Of a DNA stretch of 48,528 nucleotides, positions 9,429 through 17,661 are shown piece after piece. How positions within the stretch are numbered: the first letter of the stretch is position 1; every line of letters starts with the position of its first letter. Under the pieces are notes generated by a model. It was not told the DNA's origin, did not search any database, and was given only the letters and a program-made list of their open reading frames with translations. The translations under genes were made by a program, and so were the position numbers. Source of the stretch: Phyllobacterium bourgognense (GTDB lineage Bacteria; Pseudomonadota; Alphaproteobacteria; Rhizobiales; Rhizobiaceae); contig NZ_QPJM01000023.1 of NCBI RefSeq assembly GCF_003337575.1, positions 1 to 48,528 of the forward strand, given 5' to 3'.

Positions 9429-9869
9429 TCAGTTAAAGGTGTGTACGCTGAGTTTCAGGCCGCCGTCAGCCTGTTTCTCAAAAACATGCGTTGCCACTCC
9501 ACCCCAGGGCTGGTCAGCGCCTTTGGTGTCTTTGCCTTTGGCCGACCATTTCGCCGCGCCGACCACCATGTTGCCATCGCCCTGCGTCTCGATCAGCTCA
9601 AGCTTGTGACCAGTCACGCCCATGCCGAAGAGTCCGCCAAAGAACTTCTCAACCCCGGCAGGCCCCTTGATCACGTCATGCGTGGCAGGCAAGAACATGG
9701 CATCGTCGGTGTAAAACGCCGCAATCGCTTTGGCATCTGCCTTGTTGAAGGCTGCGTCCCAGGCAGCGTAGGCCGCCTTCACATCGGCGTCCGGATCAGC
9801 CTTGGCCGGCGTCCACGCAAAGAGGCAAAGGCACGTCACGATGAAGATTGAAGTCAGCAGTCTAACCAT
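9429..9869 (-). CDS. Secreted SnoaL/DUF4440-like protein
   Basis: Start at ATG 9869 with GGAGGATGAC just upstream. 146 residues with a cleavable signal peptide (MVRLLTSIFIVTCLCLFAWT, cleavage after AKA). The mature part reads AAYAAWDAAFNKADAKAIAA and FYTDDAMFLPATHDVIKGPA, the N-terminal helix and strand pattern of the NTF2-like SnoaL/DUF4440 fold, ending in a strand pair (GGVATHVFEKQADGGLKLSV). These small alpha+beta barrels bind or turn over small molecules; no specific reaction can be assigned. Probably periplasmic. A secreted 87-residue protein lies upstream in the same direction. Confidence 0.85.
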   Translation of the reverse strand: MVRLLTSIFIVTCLCLFAWTPAKADPDADVKAAYAAWDAAFNKADAKAIAAFYTDDAMFLPATHDVIKGPAGVEKFFGGLFGMGVTGHKLELIETQGDGNMVVGAAKWSAKGKDTKGADQPWGGVATHVFEKQADGGLKLSVHTFN

Positions 9870-10029
9870 GTCATCCTCCCAATAATTCCAGCGGCAAAAA
9901 TGCCACTCGAACGATACGCCGCAGCGGTGAATACACATCCATTTTGGCGTTGAAATGGACGGAAGTTGCAAAGCGCCACAACAAGCTCTCAGCCGACCGT
10001 AATGGCGCCTCGACGCCCGCCGTGCGGAT

Positions 10030-10293
10030 TCACTGAACTTCGAGGCTGACCACCGCGTTTTCGAGTGTTTTACAGACGAACGTGGCACCGCCCGTGACCT
10101 TGCCCTCGACCTTCACCCGATTACCCTTTCTGTTGAAGGTCATAGCCGGGGCGGCGGATGCGGGCCTGAGGTTTTGTTTCGCAAGCGCGGCAGTACACGC
10201 GGCAAGAGTGCGTTTTTTCTCAGAGCTCGCCTGCGCGCTGGTGACCAGCAAAACGGCTGCAAAGGGCACCGCGGCGATCAGATACGTTTTCAT
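10030..10293 (-). CDS. Small secreted protein, unknown function
   Basis: 87 residues with signal peptide MKTYLIAAVPFAAVLLVTSA (cleavage near AQA-SS). The mature protein is basic with two cysteines (LAACTAAL and TFVCKTL) that could form a disulfide, and a strand-like middle (NRKGNRVKVEGKVTGGATFV). AGGGGGATCT precedes the ATG. I do not recognise the family. It lies between the DUF4440-like gene and the glycine-repeat gene, all on the minus strand. Confidence 0.65.
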   Translation of the reverse strand: MKTYLIAAVPFAAVLLVTSAQASSEKKRTLAACTAALAKQNLRPASAAPAMTFNRKGNRVKVEGKVTGGATFVCKTLENAVVSLEVQ

Positions 10294-10324
10294 AGATCCC
10301 CCTACCCTCTAGACTTTAAATGAA

Positions 10325-10654
10325 CTAGCATCCGGCTGTGCCAGAACCAGCGGTGTTTGAGCAAGGAGGGCGGTTGGCTCCGCTTGCACCAGAGTCCCCG
10401 TGATTGCCATTCTTCCCGCCACCGCTTCCTCCTTTCCCACTTCCACCTTTCCCCCCGCCACCCTTTCCGCCTCCACCATTGCCCCCGCCGCCTTTTCCGC
10501 CTCCCCCTCCACCATTGCCTCCCCCGCCGCCACCACCGCCACCGCCTCCACCGCCACCGCCTCCACCGCCTCTAGCGGCAGTCATGGTGACGCCTGCTGC
10601 ATAAAGCAGCCCGGCGCTGAACGCGGATAGGAATACACGACGTGAAACAGACAT
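10325..10654 (-). CDS. Glycine-repeat exported protein with twin-arginine-like leader
   Basis: 109 residues. The leader MSVSRRVFLSAFSAGLLYAA contains SRRVFLS, a good twin-arginine (SRRxFL) motif followed by a hydrophobic stretch. The mature part is a run of about 18 glycines, then GGNGGGGGGKGGGGNGGGGK-type repeats, and a Ser/Asn/Gly tail with two cysteines. GGAGATGGGC precedes ATG 10654. The DNA of the repeat is a (GGN)n array and so prone to length change. Similar short Gly-rich Tat-leader proteins are common in rhizobia and of unknown role. The proline-rich plus-strand frame over the same DNA is its antisense shadow. Confidence 0.75.
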   Translation of the reverse strand: MSVSRRVFLSAFSAGLLYAAGVTMTAARGGGGGGGGGGGGGGGGGGNGGGGGGKGGGGNGGGGKGGGGKGGSGKGGSGGGKNGNHGDSGASGANRPPCSNTAGSGTAGC

Positions 10655-10968
10655 TGCCCATCTCCATAAAAAGAATTCTTGGTGACCGCAAATAGAATAA
10701 CGGTTTGGTTATACATTGATCTTAACTATAAGTAGAAGTATATTTGGAAACTAGTTACAGTATGAAGAATTAAAGTCCGCGGCTGTAAACCCTGCGGAGA
10801 GGATCGAGTGTCGCTTCCTCCACGAACCATTCCGAACAGAATATATACAAGCCTTGGCAGGCCAAATCTTCACCCAAATGGGTGATGCCACGCACAATAA
10901 TCGTTCTACATTGGAGCCGTGCTGCGCGGGTCGGACGGGAACCGACCGCCAGCAGGGGGACAAATGTC

Positions 10969-12567
10969 ATGCTCGCGATCCGGTTTGGACGGTGGGTTTT
11001 GTTGGAGAGCTCTGCAAAATCAAGCTGCTTTCTACTGACCTTCTTGTTGACCATGGGAGGTCTTGCCGCATCTGCCTATGCCGAAGGGAAGTTCGAACAG
11101 TCGAGTTGCTGGTTCGACCTGCCGCGAGATCGCGATCTAAAATGCGGGTACCTGACCGTCCCCGAGAATCGCAGCAAGACAAGCAGTCGACCGATCAAGC
11201 TGCCAGTGGTCATTTTCGAGCCTGATCGAACGCGGCACGAGCCGATTGTTTACCTGACCGGGGGTCCTGGTCAAATGGCCATGATCGACAACGAAGAAGA
11301 CATTGCCCAGTGGTTGAGTTTCATCGACAACGGCCCATGGTTGCGCGGCAGACGGCTCGTTGTGGTGGATCAGCGGGGTGTCGGCCGCGCGGAACCTTCA
11401 TTGGATTGCTCAGCGCATTACACACCGTCGGTATGGAGCGAGGTCGTCTCCAAGGTCGATGAAGTGGTTGAGTTCGATTTGGCGCAGAAACGCGACGTTG
11501 CGGCGTGCCGCGATGCCTTGTTAAACAAGGGTATCGACCTAACGGCCTACAACACAATCGAAAACGCGGCCGACATCCACGATTTGCGCATCGCGCTTGG
11601 CATCGAAAAATGGGTGTTGTACGGCATTTCCTACGGAACGAAACTCGTCCTGCAGGTGCTGGAAGATCATCCCGAAGACGTAATCGCTGTGGTCCTCGAT
11701 TCAACGCTTCCCCCTGATGTGGGATATGTTGATCAGGGTTCCAACAATCTCGACAGCGCATTAAAAACGCTCGAAAAGGATTGCAGCAAGCACCCCGGCT
11801 GTTCCAAAAATTTTCCAAATCTGATGACGATGATCGGCGGGATAGTGCGGCAACTCAATGCCCAGCCTGTGCTGCTTCGGCTAGGGCAAGTCGAAGGATC
11901 GGCCCGCTTCATGCGGGTGTCGGGAGACGATTTCCTTGAGCTGTTGTTCGACGGGTTCTACCAACGGGGTGCGATCGAAGTGCTGCCGCAGTTGATCAAG
12001 GATACAAACGAGCAGGATTACAGGATGCTCGTCGAAATACTTGGTGACGATCTGTCCGGGGACGATAAATCCGATTTTGCGGATGGGATGCATCTTTCCA
12101 TCGTGTGCAATGACAGCGTTTCTCCCTCTGCGCCATCGGCACAATTCCCGCTCTTCGACCACTGGGCAGCGGACAACATTTATACGTGGGCGTGCCCGCT
12201 CTGGCCGTCGGCAAAACCCGTTAAAACTCACAAATCGCTCAAGGCAAATCAGGTTCCGGTCCTGCTGTTGTCCGGAGAGTATGACCCGGCGACGCCCTCA
12301 AAATGGGCGAAATATGTCGCAGGGAATACCGGAAGCAGCCAGCTTGTGGTATTCCGTGGCATAGGTCACGATGTAGTCGACACAACACCTTGCGGCGGGG
12401 AGGTAGTTTCAGATTTTTTGAACAACCCAAAAGCTCCAATCACGACACCCTGTCTAGCCGAGATGGAAGGACCAAATTTTTTGGCTCCTGAGGAAGATTC
12501 GTCGCCGGCGTTGGAAGCTTCGGCCGTCTCCCCCTTGCCACGGAAGCACTTGGTGTCGGGTCCGTAA
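10969..12567 (+). CDS. Exported alpha/beta hydrolase, S33 tripeptidyl-aminopeptidase-like
   Basis: Start chosen at ATG 10969 (MLAIRFGRWVLL), 10 bases after AGGGGG; a longer frame from 10882 lacks a ribosome site. 532 residues. The leader contains a hydrophobic stretch (SSCFLLTFLLTMGGLAASAY) ending in an A-x-A-like site. The oxyanion motif GGPG is at about 98-101, nucleophile Ser221 in YGISYGTK, Asp439 in SGEYDPATP and His467 in RGIGHDVV, so the triad is complete. The large lid and C-terminal TAP-like domain place it with exported S33 peptidases/esterases that trim peptides or esters in the periplasm. Cysteines (CWFDL, DLKCGYL, CSKHPGC) suggest disulfides. No operon partner. Confidence 0.85.
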   Translation: MLAIRFGRWVLLESSAKSSCFLLTFLLTMGGLAASAYAEGKFEQSSCWFDLPRDRDLKCGYLTVPENRSKTSSRPIKLPVVIFEPDRTRHEPIVYLTGGPGQMAMIDNEEDIAQWLSFIDNGPWLRGRRLVVVDQRGVGRAEPSLDCSAHYTPSVWSEVVSKVDEVVEFDLAQKRDVAACRDALLNKGIDLTAYNTIENAADIHDLRIALGIEKWVLYGISYGTKLVLQVLEDHPEDVIAVVLDSTLPPDVGYVDQGSNNLDSALKTLEKDCSKHPGCSKNFPNLMTMIGGIVRQLNAQPVLLRLGQVEGSARFMRVSGDDFLELLFDGFYQRGAIEVLPQLIKDTNEQDYRMLVEILGDDLSGDDKSDFADGMHLSIVCNDSVSPSAPSAQFPLFDHWAADNIYTWACPLWPSAKPVKTHKSLKANQVPVLLLSGEYDPATPSKWAKYVAGNTGSSQLVVFRGIGHDVVDTTPCGGEVVSDFLNNPKAPITTPCLAEMEGPNFLAPEEDSSPALEASAVSPLPRKHLVSGP

Positions 12568-12801
12568 TTTCTCCGCGAGCATAATACCTTCATATATCCG
12601 TGAGACCTGGGCCGGACGTCTGCCTGCACGGCGGCGAGCGAGCCTTGCGATTGGCCCTTCAGCATTGGACTTGCGACCAAACACGGGGTTGGTCGCATGT
12701 TCGATTGGCACGAGCTGTAATCGTATTGACTAGGCTCCCTCGACCTTGGAGGACTCGAAGTTTCCGGTCCGCTCATATAAACTCGGGACTGGGGGAAGGA
12801 G
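12568..12801. promoter_or_regulatory. Promoter region of the LuxR-type gene
   Basis: About 230 bases with no credible gene on either strand. It ends in GGGGGAAGGAG directly before the LuxR-type ATG. No clear operator palindrome seen. Confidence 0.25.
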
Positions 12802-13941
12802 ATGGGTACAGCTTTTGATCTCGAGGCGGTTGGCCATGCCATAATTGCAGCAGCGACCGATCCTGCGCGCTGGGATGCCGCAATGGATGTGGTCGCGACC
12901 GCTACTGATAGCTTTGGCTCGATGCTGTTCGACGCCAAGCGGCCGTTGCCGTGCCTGCCGCGCAGTCGCGAGATGGGTCCATCATTCGAGGCATACGTCA
13001 GCGATGGCTGGATCGACCGGGATGATAGGTACAACTTTATCCCTCTAATGAAACGCAGAGGGGCGGTCAGCGATCTTGATGTTCTCTCTTCCGAGGAAAT
13101 TGACAGGCATCCGTATTATCAGGAATTTCTCGCACCTTTTGGTCTTCGGTGGTTTGCGGGTGTGAAGATTGCGGCAGGCGATGACCTCTGGTGCCTGTCC
13201 ATCCAGCGATCCATCCAGCAAGGCCCCTTTTCGCCTTCCGAGTTGCAAAGTCTTGCCGGCCTCTCCAGACAGTTGGGCTCTGCTGCAGCGCTCGCAAAAA
13301 TGCTGAGCTTCGCGCGTGCAGAAGGTGCGCTGGATGCTTTCAGTAAAAGCGGTACGCCTGCAGTCATGCTTGACAGCAACGCTGCCGTCATCATGGCGAA
13401 TGAGCCTGCAGAAAGGATGTTCGGCCGAGACCTTCTCGTTACGGGGCGTCAGTTGGCATGCATCGACAGGGAAGCCACCAACACCCTCAGGCGGGCGTTG
13501 CATGCTCTGTTACGACATCCGAACCCGCCAGCAATGTTAAGCCCCATACCGTTGCCGCGCCTTCAGGGCAGACCTTTGCTGGCTTACCCTTCTCGTCTGC
13601 AGACAAGTGCCACGAATGCGTTCACATCATGCCAGGTTGTAGTCGTGTTTATCGATCCGGACATCTATCCCAAACCGCCAGAGATTGCTTTGCAGAACTG
13701 TTTCGGCCTGACACCTGCAGAGGCGAAATTGGCGCGCCTGGTTTCATCCGGCGAGGAGTTGAGAACAGTTGCGGATCAGTTGGGAGTCACCTACGAAACT
13801 GCCAGAACCCAGTTGAAAACGGTCTTTGCCAAAACAAACACCCATCGGCAGGCGGAATTGGGCGCGTTGCTTGCGAGAATGGCCGGCCACCCCGCTACGT
13901 TGACGGTTGCGGGTAGTACGTTCGAAGCCAACCATTCTTAA
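12802..13941 (+). CDS. LuxR-family HTH transcriptional regulator
   Basis: 379 residues. The last ~70 form a GerE/LuxR helix-turn-helix: LTPAEAKLARLVSSGEELRT then ADQLGVTYETARTQLKTVFA and KTNTHRQAELGALL. The upstream ~300 residues contain a GAF/PAS-like sensory part (SIQQGPFSPSELQSLAGLSR, then a PAS-like AVMLDSNAAVIMANEPAERM). This is the layout of rhizobial single-component regulators lacking a receiver domain. It should bind DNA as a dimer in response to an unknown signal. GGGGG at spacing 6 from the ATG is the likely ribosome site. The neighbours offer no obvious target, though the exported hydrolase upstream is a candidate. Confidence 0.88.
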   Translation: MGTAFDLEAVGHAIIAAATDPARWDAAMDVVATATDSFGSMLFDAKRPLPCLPRSREMGPSFEAYVSDGWIDRDDRYNFIPLMKRRGAVSDLDVLSSEEIDRHPYYQEFLAPFGLRWFAGVKIAAGDDLWCLSIQRSIQQGPFSPSELQSLAGLSRQLGSAAALAKMLSFARAEGALDAFSKSGTPAVMLDSNAAVIMANEPAERMFGRDLLVTGRQLACIDREATNTLRRALHALLRHPNPPAMLSPIPLPRLQGRPLLAYPSRLQTSATNAFTSCQVVVVFIDPDIYPKPPEIALQNCFGLTPAEAKLARLVSSGEELRTVADQLGVTYETARTQLKTVFAKTNTHRQAELGALLARMAGHPATLTVAGSTFEANHS

Positions 13942-14095
13942 AGGTATTGTCTGTCGTACGACGGTAAATGTCCATTCTATTTTGGGAAAGATGTCGCCGA
14001 GCGAGGCCCTCCGTAAACTTTGATCTCGTCGATTGCAACTGTAACCCTCGAACCGGCCCTGTTGGAAGAAAGTTTGCTCGCCGAAGCACGACAAG

Positions 14096-14121
14096 AAAGG
14101 CGGGACCAAGATCCCGCCTTT
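14096..14121 (-). terminator. Intrinsic terminator of the cold-shock gene
   Basis: AAAGGCGGGA (14096-14105) and TCCCGCCTTT (14112-14121) form a perfect 10-bp stem with loop CCAAGA. It lies 26 bases beyond the stop of the leftward cold-shock gene and can also serve the rightward LuxR gene. Confidence 0.8.
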
Positions 14122-14147
14122 AACTGCCAGTATTCGGCTTTAACTGC

Positions 14148-14357
14148 TTAACCTGCGCTCAACTGATCGGCGGACATTTTGCCCGACTTGTTATCACGCA
14201 CCAACTCGTAGCTAATCTTCTGTCCGTCGTTCAGACTGCGCATTCCGGCGCGCTCGACGGCAGAAATATGGACGAATACATCAGCGCCGCCGTCATCGGG
14301 CTGGATAAAACCGAAACCCTTGGTTGCATTGAACCATTTCACAGTACCTGTTGCCAC
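14148..14357 (-). CDS. Cold-shock protein (CspA family)
   Basis: 69 residues, the normal length. GTG start at 14357, set by GGGAGG 7 bases upstream and by homology (the family starts M-A-T-G-T-V-K-W-F). RNP-1 is KGFGFIQ and RNP-2 is VFVHIS, with [12 protein letters not shown] between. It is a single-domain OB-fold RNA/DNA chaperone that melts RNA structure. A strong terminator follows. The 5' side contains an inverted-repeat element (14471-14550), about 115-195 bases upstream of the start, that could lie in a long leader RNA as is typical of csp genes. Confidence 0.95.
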   Translation of the reverse strand: MATGTVKWFNATKGFGFIQPDDGGADVFVHISAVERAGMRSLNDGQKISYELVRDNKSGKMSADQLSAG

Positions 14358-14470
14358 GATGAATCCTCCCGATAGCAAATTGAAAGTATCTTTATCGTTC
14401 GAGGCATCCTGTATCAAGCCCTAGGGCCGGATAGGTCGATCTTGCGATCCCATCTCTACTTGAATTCGCG

Positions 14471-14550
14471 TGCTCTCTTGTTCGTTGTATGGAGACAACA
14501 CTGGTAGCCATTGACACGCTGGCCTTCGTAATCAGAACAACAAGAGAGCA
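14471..14550. repeat. 80-bp element bounded by perfect 12-bp inverted repeats
   Basis: TGCTCTCTTGTT (14471-14482) is the exact reverse complement of AACAAGAGAGCA (14539-14550). Inside, GTTGT-ATGGAG-ACAAC (14484-14499) forms a smaller hairpin. No target-site duplication is visible. It could be a MITE-like remnant or a regulatory structure upstream of the cold-shock gene. Confidence 0.6.
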
Positions 14551-15036
14551 TGGTTCGAAGTCGTCAAACCCCGGAGACGCCCGCGGTAGCCGGTGTATGC
14601 ATTCAAACTTGACTAACATGCTAGGCATGATGTCAACCGGATTTGACCAAGGCTTCCTGGATGTGGCTCTATCAGTATTTCCGACAGATCATCCGGGCAG
14701 CGGTATTTCAGCAGATCGGCGACGAACGCCATCCGCGGTATGAAGCTTCTGTCTCAAGACACCCGGAGTTCGCTCCCCGGCCGGTTGCTGTGTTCGCACT
14801 ATTGGCGGCGCTGGCGTTTTGCTCGAGCGAGGACGCACCACACCCGGTCTCGTCGCTCCTGACGAGGCAGTTGATCTCAAATGACCACGGGCTGCGGCAG
14901 GTCGGATTCCACCGACCAACTTGTGCGGGAATGTGGCTCTTCGTTTCTAGAATAATTTTCGGGAACGCTTTCTGCTCTCACGCATCTAACGGTCGTCAAT
15001 AAAAACAATGCCTTTCAGCACGGCAAGGAGGATATC
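14551..15036. other. Gap upstream of the truncated hemoglobin gene
   Basis: Nearly 500 bases in which open frames exist on both strands, but none has a ribosome site or recognisable content. The right end carries AAGGAGGATATC just before the globin ATG. Confidence 0.3.
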
Positions 15037-15621
15037 ATGTATGCGCAAACAAAGGCCATCGGGCCGGTCGTGGTACCGGGTGTTTCGATTTCCCTCACAC
15101 GAAGAAACCTGGTCGCAGGGCTGGCGCTGATCGCCGGCGCGGCGACCGCATTGGTAGCCGCCGACAATGCGGACGCGGAGACCAAGCAGTCCGTGACTGA
15201 GAAAAGTCTTTACGAACGGCTAGGTGGGGTCTTTGCCATTGCAGCGGTGGTTGACCACTTCAGCGAAGCGGTCGTGAAGAACCCCATCGTCGGCAAGAAA
15301 TCCAAGAATCCGCAGTTGCGAAAATGGCACACCAAGAACTTGGAACGGTTGCCCGGTCTTAAATTCATGCGTACACTATGGGTCTGCGACATTTCGGGTG
15401 GACCCTTCAAGTTCTCCGCCACCAAGCCCGGCACGACACCGCTCGGCCTTGAGGAGGCACATCGGGACCTCCGGATCTCCCCCTCAGAATTCGATGAGGT
15501 CGCAGCGGAGCTCGGAAGGACCTTGGACTACTTCAAGATACCCAAGCGCGAGAAGACCGAAGTCCTGTCAGCCTTCGCCGCCCACAAGAACGAAGTCACC
15601 GCCGGCTATAAGCGCAGCTGA
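15037..15621 (+). CDS. Exported group 1-like truncated hemoglobin
   Basis: 194 residues. The globin part starts at about 57 (SLYERLGGVFAIAAVVDHFS) and runs through KNPIVGKK, FMRTLWVCDISGGPFKF and EEAHRDLRIS, where His142 is the proximal haem ligand. These are trHb landmarks, and the domain has typical length. An N-terminal extension of about 50 residues contains SLTRRNLVAGLALIAGAATA, a twin-arginine-type motif (TRRNLV) plus hydrophobic stretch and A-x-A, so the protein appears exported, perhaps folded with haem. Truncated hemoglobins bind O2/NO and can act as NO dioxygenases or peroxidases. AAGGAGGATATC precedes the ATG. A 7-bp hairpin (15624-15642) follows the stop. Confidence 0.85.
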   Translation: MYAQTKAIGPVVVPGVSISLTRRNLVAGLALIAGAATALVAADNADAETKQSVTEKSLYERLGGVFAIAAVVDHFSEAVVKNPIVGKKSKNPQLRKWHTKNLERLPGLKFMRTLWVCDISGGPFKFSATKPGTTPLGLEEAHRDLRISPSEFDEVAAELGRTLDYFKIPKREKTEVLSAFAAHKNEVTAGYKRS

Positions 15622-15623
15622 AG

Positions 15624-15642
15624 GCTCTTGGTTTGCAAGAGC
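15624..15642 (+). terminator. Weak hairpin after the globin gene
   Basis: GCTCTTG (15624-15630) and CAAGAGC (15636-15642) form a 7-bp stem with a 5-base loop, starting two bases after the stop codon. It lacks a T-run, so termination is uncertain. Confidence 0.35.
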
Positions 15643-15859
15643 ACGATCCGGCGTCCGTTGTAACTCGCAGCTTTGCCGTAGGCATTTTGTTGGCTCGAAA
15701 TAGTTGCCGCAAGTCGGATTTCGTAGCGACGAACTTCGGCTATGCGCCCGACGAGACGACCACGTCTGCACTCCGCATGGAAACACCGGTTGCGCGTAGA
15801 TACTGACTTCGGTCCCACATGAAAGGATTTTTCTAGTTCCTTGGAATGTTTGCCTACCG

Positions 15860-16212
15860 CTATTGGTCTTGCGTGAGTTTCTCACCTGGTTCGAGGAACC
15901 TTCCGCGAACCATTTTTCCCTCGACCTCTATGGTTTTATAGCCAGTGGGGGATGCTGGAGCCGGTGCACCCTTCGCCGCAATACATACTGCATTGGTGGT
16001 TCTTTGAAATCCGTCCCGACCCGATGAAATAGCCGGGATCAAGCTCGTGAGAGTTGCAGCCTCCGGGGCGCCCATCCACACTCGTCGTATACCGAGTTTC
16101 TTAGAGAATTGACCGCCAAATTGCTGTCGATGGAATTACTAACAGGTGAGGTCGTGCATGACGATGAAGAGACGAAAGCTGCGGCAGTTAGAATGTAGCA
16201 AGCTAATCTCAT
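15860..16212 (-). pseudogene. Frameshifted lipoprotein-like gene
   Basis: ATG 16212 has AAGGA upstream and encodes MRLACYILTAAAFVSSSSC, a lipoprotein signal with Cys19. The frame then drifts into VYDECGWAPRRLQLSRA-stop at 16039. From about 16110-16140 another frame reads as a sensible protein (FSKKLGIRRVWMGAPEAATL, SGRDGFQRTTNAVCIAAKGA, PTGYKTIEVEGKMVRGRFLE) to a stop at 15860. Joining them with one frameshift gives a ~117-residue secreted protein. I do not recognise the family. A decayed gene is more likely than two overlapping ones, but a sequencing error is possible. Confidence 0.45.
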
Positions 16213-16710
16213 TTCAGCATTCCTTGATCGGTCGTCGTTGATTGCTCTCGTAACGATCACTTTCGCAAATGAATTTCGACCGCGCCTCTGCTACGATGAA
16301 GAACCCGCAAAGCATGACAAGAATCATTGCTACGCCCGCAGGAGCGGCTGGATCGTGAGCGGCAAACTGCTGCACCGACTATTCAAACGCCCGGCGCAAC
16401 GTCGAGTTCGAAGAGCTCGCAGAGCAGCCCTAAGATGCGCCAACGGCCGTCGCAGCGAGGCTATGGCCCCGCGATCATTCGCGCAGGCCAAGGGACCGAT
16501 TTGCCTTCGCCTTGAGTTCCGCTGACGGATAACGCGAAAGTTCCACTCTGTTCACCCAGGAGCCAACGCTGTTGACGGAAAGCGGACATTGTTAAACGAC
16601 GGCCATTGGGTTGAAACAGAGGCTGGCAGCAATACGAATTGCAGATACACTCGTTTGAGACCAACGGGTCTAATGCCAGATGGCTCAATGAGGTGACTGG
16701 GGAGAAGATA
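16213..16710. other. Gap of about 500 bases
   Basis: No gene supported. A short plus-strand frame (MKNPQSMTRIIATPAGAAGS-stop) and others are chance-like. Its right end gives the DUF1194 gene its ribosome site (GGGGAGAAGATA). Confidence 0.3.
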
Positions 16711-17511
16711 ATGAGACGGCGATGGGCGCTTATTGCCTCCTTTTGTGTTTTAAGCGGAGGTTCTTTTGCCCAGCAGTTTCCCGTGGCCGTCGATCTGGAA
16801 TTGGTGATTGCCGTTGATGTCTCTTATTCGATGGATATCGAGGAACAGAGGGTTCAAAGAGAAGGTTATGTGAATGCCTTTCGAAGCCCGGAAGTCGTCA
16901 GAGCCGTGCTCAGCGGACCGTGGGGAAAGACCGCAATGACGTACGTCGAGTGGGGTGGCTCGGCGCTTCAGGTGGTGCCGTGGACTCTGATTGACGGTCC
17001 GGAGTCCGCTGCCCAATTCGCCGAGGAGCTGCGCCGGCAGCCGATAAGACGGATATCCTTTACATCGATCTCGAACGCGCTGGCGTTCGCGCGAGAGCTT
17101 ATCCGAACCAATCGATTTCGGGCGAGCCGACACGTAATCGATGTTTCGGGCGACGGGCCCAACAATGCCGGTGCGCCGGTGCCGGTTGCCCGCAATGCGG
17201 CGATCGCGGATGGAATCACCGTCGATGGTCTCCCGATCATGTTGACGACCGGACCGGATTCGGCAGCGATCCATGACCTTGATGCGTACTACGAGGCATG
17301 TGTCATCGGGGGATACGGGGCATTTTTAGTGAAGGTGTCAGACATCAGTCAATTTGCCGAGGCAATTCGTAACAAGCTCGCTATCGAGATCGCGGGGTTC
17401 AAGCTAAGCGAAGTTCAGGAGCGCCGACTGGCCGCCGCATCCGTGCAATACACACAACCCTACAATTGCCTGGTCGGCGAAGAGTCTCAGGAGCGCGCCA
17501 TTGGAAAGTGA
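16711..17511 (+). CDS. DUF1194 secreted VWA-like protein
   Basis: Start at ATG 16711 (GGGGAGAAGATA upstream). 266 residues with a signal peptide (MRRRWALIASFCVLSGGSFA, cut before QQ). The mature N-terminus LELVIAVDVSYSMDIEEQRV has a MIDAS-like DxSxS at 36-40, and DVSGDGPNN lies further on, as in the DUF1194 family of von Willebrand A-like proteins. These are periplasmic or surface proteins of unknown function, presumably binding a metal and a protein partner. An ECF sigma factor follows 150 bases downstream in the same direction, so a shared role in an envelope response is possible but unproven. Confidence 0.88.
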   Translation: MRRRWALIASFCVLSGGSFAQQFPVAVDLELVIAVDVSYSMDIEEQRVQREGYVNAFRSPEVVRAVLSGPWGKTAMTYVEWGGSALQVVPWTLIDGPESAAQFAEELRRQPIRRISFTSISNALAFARELIRTNRFRASRHVIDVSGDGPNNAGAPVPVARNAAIADGITVDGLPIMLTTGPDSAAIHDLDAYYEACVIGGYGAFLVKVSDISQFAEAIRNKLAIEIAGFKLSEVQERRLAAASVQYTQPYNCLVGEESQERAIGK

Positions 17512-17661
17512 TTGCCGATAAGCTGCTGATTGTCAGCCGATAGGAACTGCAACAAACACCAAGAATCGAAGCAGCGAGTTCTCCAAACTGGCGCCCTTTC
17601 AAGCTCATCTGGGAACCTTTCTGCTGAAATAGCATCTAACATGTGGGTGAGGAGATTGGTG

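Noticed and set aside
10404-10604. Proline-rich plus-strand ORF of 66 residues
   Set aside because: It is the antisense of the Gly-repeat gene, which has a ribosome site and leader; the Pro run is only the complement of (GGN)n.
11321-11818. Long minus-strand ORF opposite the S33 hydrolase
   Set aside because: Shadow of a gene with a full catalytic triad; composition is typical of antisense frames.
14643-15002. 119-residue plus-strand ORF before the globin gene
   Set aside because: No family, no ribosome site, erratic composition; listed only as part of a gap.
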